A stretch of 34,524 nucleotides of DNA from Lachnospiraceae bacterium (GTDB lineage Bacteria; Bacillota; Clostridia; Lachnospirales; Lachnospiraceae), in contig CAAFWV010000042.1 in NCBI GenBank assembly GCA_900766815.1, forward strand, positions 1-34,524, in the 5' to 3' direction. Made by a program: the position numbers and the translations under genes. Each line of letters opens with the position of its first letter. Positions within the stretch are counted from its first letter, which is position 1. The notes under the pieces are model-generated. The model made no database searches, had not been told where the DNA came from, and worked only from the letters and a program-made list of their open reading frames with translations. Shown piece by piece: positions 31,960 to 34,524 of the stretch.

Positions 31960-33252
31960 ATGAGGATAGATGAGCTTATAGTCTATAAGGACTTTGGAAA
32001 CGACAGCCTGCTTGAGGACATGGCGTATCTCATGGATCATTATAATGACTGTGAGGAGGATAAGGATTATCTTAGAAGCTTAGCCTTTGACTGTATACAC
32101 AGACTGCTTGAGATGGGCGGCAATCATGGTTTTTCGGGCAATCTGTGGCATTGTTATCTCACAAACCTCCTGGTAAACAATGAGAATACCTACAGCCGTT
32201 CGACAGAGATCAGGGGACAGATCAACGGTACCGTGAATGATGCCGTTCTTCATGACATAGTTATATTCAAGGAACTGTATGATTATGATTTCACGGACAT
32301 GACAGATGCACTTTCACTTGATGCCATGAAGCTTGTATTTGATTACATGGCTTCAACTGAAGAGAGCAAGGTCTATAACGACAGAATAAGAAGACGTATT
32401 TGCGACCTGGCCGAAACCTTCCATAACGATAACACCCCGACTCAGATGAAAGACAGTCTCACGCAATTTTACAGGGAATACGGTGTGGGACGTTTCGGAC
32501 TTCATAAGGCCTTCAGGGTATCCCACGGCACTGACGACGAGGTTAATATTGTTCCCATACTGAATATTGCACATGTTAAGCTGGATGACCTGGTAGGATA
32601 TGATATTGCCAAGCAGAAGCTGATTGAGAATACGGAGGCCTTCGTTAGCGGCCGCAGAGCCAATAACTGTCTGCTCTTTGGCGACGCAGGCACGGGCAAG
32701 TCTTCATCAATCAAGGCAATCGCCAACATGTATTATGACAGGGGACTTAGAATAATAGAGATATATAAGCATCAGTTCAAGGACTTGAATGATGTAATTG
32801 CCCAGATTAAGAACAGGAATTATAAATTCATCATCTATATGGATGACTTAAGCTTTGAGGAGTTTGAGGTTGAATACAAATATCTTAAGGCGGTAATAGA
32901 GGGCGGACTGGAGAAGAAGCCTAAGAACGTTCTTATATATGCAACCTCCAACAGAAGGCATCTGGTCAATGAGAGATTCTCGGACAGGGATGATGCGCTT
33001 CATAAGAGCGATACCATGCAGGAGAAGCTGTCACTGGTATCAAGGTTCGGATGCACTATCTATTTCGGACTGCCGGAGAAGAAGGAGTATCAGGAAATAG
33101 TGCTTGAGCTTGCCGGACGTGAGGGCATTGACATGGATAAGGAAGAGCTTCTGCTTGAAGCCAATAAGTGGGAGGTTGCCCATGGTGGCAGAAGCGGAAG
33201 ATGTGCAAGACAGTTTATTGATTATCTGCTGGGCAGGGAGCAGACAACTTAG
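31960..33252 (+). CDS. DUF815-family AAA+ ATPase
   Basis: A 430-residue P-loop ATPase. The N-terminal half (to about 200) is helical and Asp/Glu-rich. The ATPase part has LVGYDIAKQKLIENT, Walker A GDAGTGKS at 241-248, Walker B FIIYMDDLSFEEFE near 288-301, sensor 1 in LIYATSNRRHLVNERFSDR, and an Arg-containing GRSGRCARQFIDYLL end. These agree with the DUF815 (YcaO-unrelated, MoxR-like in outline) family, whose role is not established. A possible ribosome site GGAGGTG lies in the end of the mutase gene. It is 15 bases before the Ppx/GppA gene, and the three probably share a transcript. Confidence 0.85.
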   Translation: MRIDELIVYKDFGNDSLLEDMAYLMDHYNDCEEDKDYLRSLAFDCIHRLLEMGGNHGFSGNLWHCYLTNLLVNNENTYSRSTEIRGQINGTVNDAVLHDIVIFKELYDYDFTDMTDALSLDAMKLVFDYMASTEESKVYNDRIRRRICDLAETFHNDNTPTQMKDSLTQFYREYGVGRFGLHKAFRVSHGTDDEVNIVPILNIAHVKLDDLVGYDIAKQKLIENTEAFVSGRRANNCLLFGDAGTGKSSSIKAIANMYYDRGLRIIEIYKHQFKDLNDVIAQIKNRNYKFIIYMDDLSFEEFEVEYKYLKAVIEGGLEKKPKNVLIYATSNRRHLVNERFSDRDDALHKSDTMQEKLSLVSRFGCTIYFGLPEKKEYQEIVLELAGREGIDMDKEELLLEANKWEVAHGGRSGRCARQFIDYLLGREQTT

Positions 33253-33267
33253 GTAGGTGATAAACAA

Positions 33268-34524
33268 ATGAGTGTGAAGATGTTCGCAGCAATCGATGTT
33301 GGTTCGTATGAGCTTTCACTCAAAATAGTTGAATTTATTAAGGGGGAGATGAAGGTAGTGGATACCGTGGTCTACAGGCTGGACCTCGGTACGGATACCT
33401 ATGCCACCGGTAAGATTCCGTCAGGTAAGCTGTCAGAGCTTATAAGGGTTCTTAAGGAGTTCGCTGCCATTATGCGCTCATATAAGGTGACCAATTATAA
33501 GGCATACGGAACCTCGGCCCTGAGGGAGACCATAAACAGAAGCATCCTGCTAGACCAGATTGAGTTAAGGAGCGGTATTCATATTGATTTGCTCAGCAAT
33601 TCTGAACAGAGATTCCTTAATTACAAGTCTGTTGCAAGTAAGAGTAAGGACTTCCTTGGCACCATAGAGAGAGGCACGGCCATAGCTGACATTGGAGGCG
33701 GAAGCATCCAGATCTCGCTCTTTGACAATGATAAGCTTGATATTACACAGAATATTGATATCGGAGTCATCAGGCTGCTTGGCAGGATGAAGAGCCTGGA
33801 CCTTAAGAGCTCTGATTATGAGAATGTATTGTTTGAGCTTATTGATTCACAGCTGTCGGTATTTAAGAGACTGTATGTATCGGGCAGGGAGATAAGGAAT
33901 CTAATCATTGTGGATGACTACCTGTCACCGATAATCTACAGAAGAACCGTGGATTCGGATAATCCCGGCTTTGTAAAGGCAGAGCGTTTCAATGCCTTCT
34001 ATGAGAAGCTTAAGGAGATGGAGCCGGAGAGATTCTCCATGGAATATGGTGTTCCGATAGAGAATATCGAGCTTGTGCATATCGCAGCTGCCATGGTAAA
34101 GAGGATGCTGGTGCACCTGATGGCAGATAATCTGTGGGCTCCGGGTGCAACCCTGACAGACGGAATTGCTTATGAATATGGTGAGCACAAGAGACTGATA
34201 GCCATGAGCCATGACTTTGATGAGGATATTGTAGCCTGTGCACGTGGCATAAGCCGAAGATACATGGGTGACGATATAAGAAGTCAGAATATCGAGAGTC
34301 TGAGTCTTAGCATTTTTGACTCGATTAAGAAGATATCGGGTCTTGACAAGAGAGACAGACTCATACTCAGACTGGCAGGTATTCTGCATGACTGCGGCAA
34401 ATATATAAGCCTTCATAACATGAGCAGCTGTAGCTACGACATAATAATGTCAACAGAGATAATCGGACTTTCCCACGATGAGAGGGAGATTCTGGCCAAT
34501 GTTGTTAAGCATAATCATACCTAT
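33268..34524 (+). CDS. Ppx/GppA-type phosphatase with HD domain (3' end missing)
   Basis: Exopolyphosphatase/guanosine pentaphosphate phosphatase family: these release phosphate from polyphosphate or convert pppGpp to ppGpp. The frame is open to the end of the window (419 residues seen). It starts MSVKMFAAIDVGSYELSLKI, the first phosphate-binding motif of the ASKHA fold, has the second motif ADIGGGSIQISLF (Asp141, Gly143-145), and a C-terminal HD domain with ILHDCGKYI (His374, Asp375). AGGTGAT is about seven bases before the ATG. The N-terminal Asp-Val-Gly-Ser replaces the commoner DxGSNS. It follows DUF815 by 15 bases. Which substrate it uses cannot be told from sequence. Confidence 0.92.
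   Translation, partial: MSVKMFAAIDVGSYELSLKIVEFIKGEMKVVDTVVYRLDLGTDTYATGKIPSGKLSELIRVLKEFAAIMRSYKVTNYKAYGTSALRETINRSILLDQIELRSGIHIDLLSNSEQRFLNYKSVASKSKDFLGTIERGTAIADIGGGSIQISLFDNDKLDITQNIDIGVIRLLGRMKSLDLKSSDYENVLFELIDSQLSVFKRLYVSGREIRNLIIVDDYLSPIIYRRTVDSDNPGFVKAERFNAFYEKLKEMEPERFSMEYGVPIENIELVHIAAAMVKRMLVHLMADNLWAPGATLTDGIAYEYGEHKRLIAMSHDFDEDIVACARGISRRYMGDDIRSQNIESLSLSIFDSIKKISGLDKRDRLILRLAGILHDCGKYISLHNMSSCSYDIIMSTEIIGLSHDEREILANVVKHNHTY

Overview
This is about 34.5 kb of chromosome from a Gram-positive anaerobe, most likely a Lachnospiraceae-type member of the Clostridia. The pointers are DapL (the diaminopimelate aminotransferase route), HemZ, a pseudo-receiver ANTAR regulator, MscL with a C-terminal zinc ribbon, a DUF4250 micro-protein, DUF5050 and DUF815 proteins, strong AGGAGG ribosome binding sites, and heavy use of AAG and AGA codons. 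I saw no rRNA, tRNA, CRISPR array, insertion sequence or phage gene.

Layout. Positions 1-8280: the 3' part of clpB, ending in a two-way terminator facing a YczE/YitT-type membrane protein; a divergent 57-residue DUF4250 gene; rarA; malic enzyme; a chemoreceptor. Positions 8283-10576: mscL and a hipBA toxin-antitoxin pair on the minus strand, with a promoter and paired operator-like repeats, then a 312-base gap holding decayed hairpins. Positions 10576-14918: a YtrA-type GntR repressor with its ABC ATPase and permease, then a second chemoreceptor with an amino-acid-sensor signature. Positions 15014-16634: uracil-DNA glycosylase and an unrecognised protein that looks like a C39/papain-fold cysteine peptidase.

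Positions 16648-26783 form the most coherent unit: asnB, pyrG, gltB and gltD, all users of glutamine amide nitrogen, run in one direction with gaps of 19-29 bases. They sit behind a promoter whose -10 box is inside an inverted repeat and which meets an intrinsic terminator about 48 bases after the start, before asnB. An ANTAR-domain RNA-binding regulator follows gltD, then dapF and dapL (diaminopimelate/lysine synthesis). Together this looks like a nitrogen-assimilation and amide-transfer regulon controlled by early termination.

Positions 28969-34524: a two-way terminator, then hemZ and a DUF5050 membrane-anchored protein on the minus strand. A divergent promoter pair drives these on one side and chorismate mutase, a DUF815 ATPase and a Ppx/GppA-HD phosphatase on the other. 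The last gene runs off the window.

Several starts were moved from the longest reading frame to an internal codon with a good ribosome binding site (gntR, second chemoreceptor, C39-like gene, asnB, pyrG, gltD, dapL, DUF5050). No database search was possible; family names rest on motifs recognised by eye.
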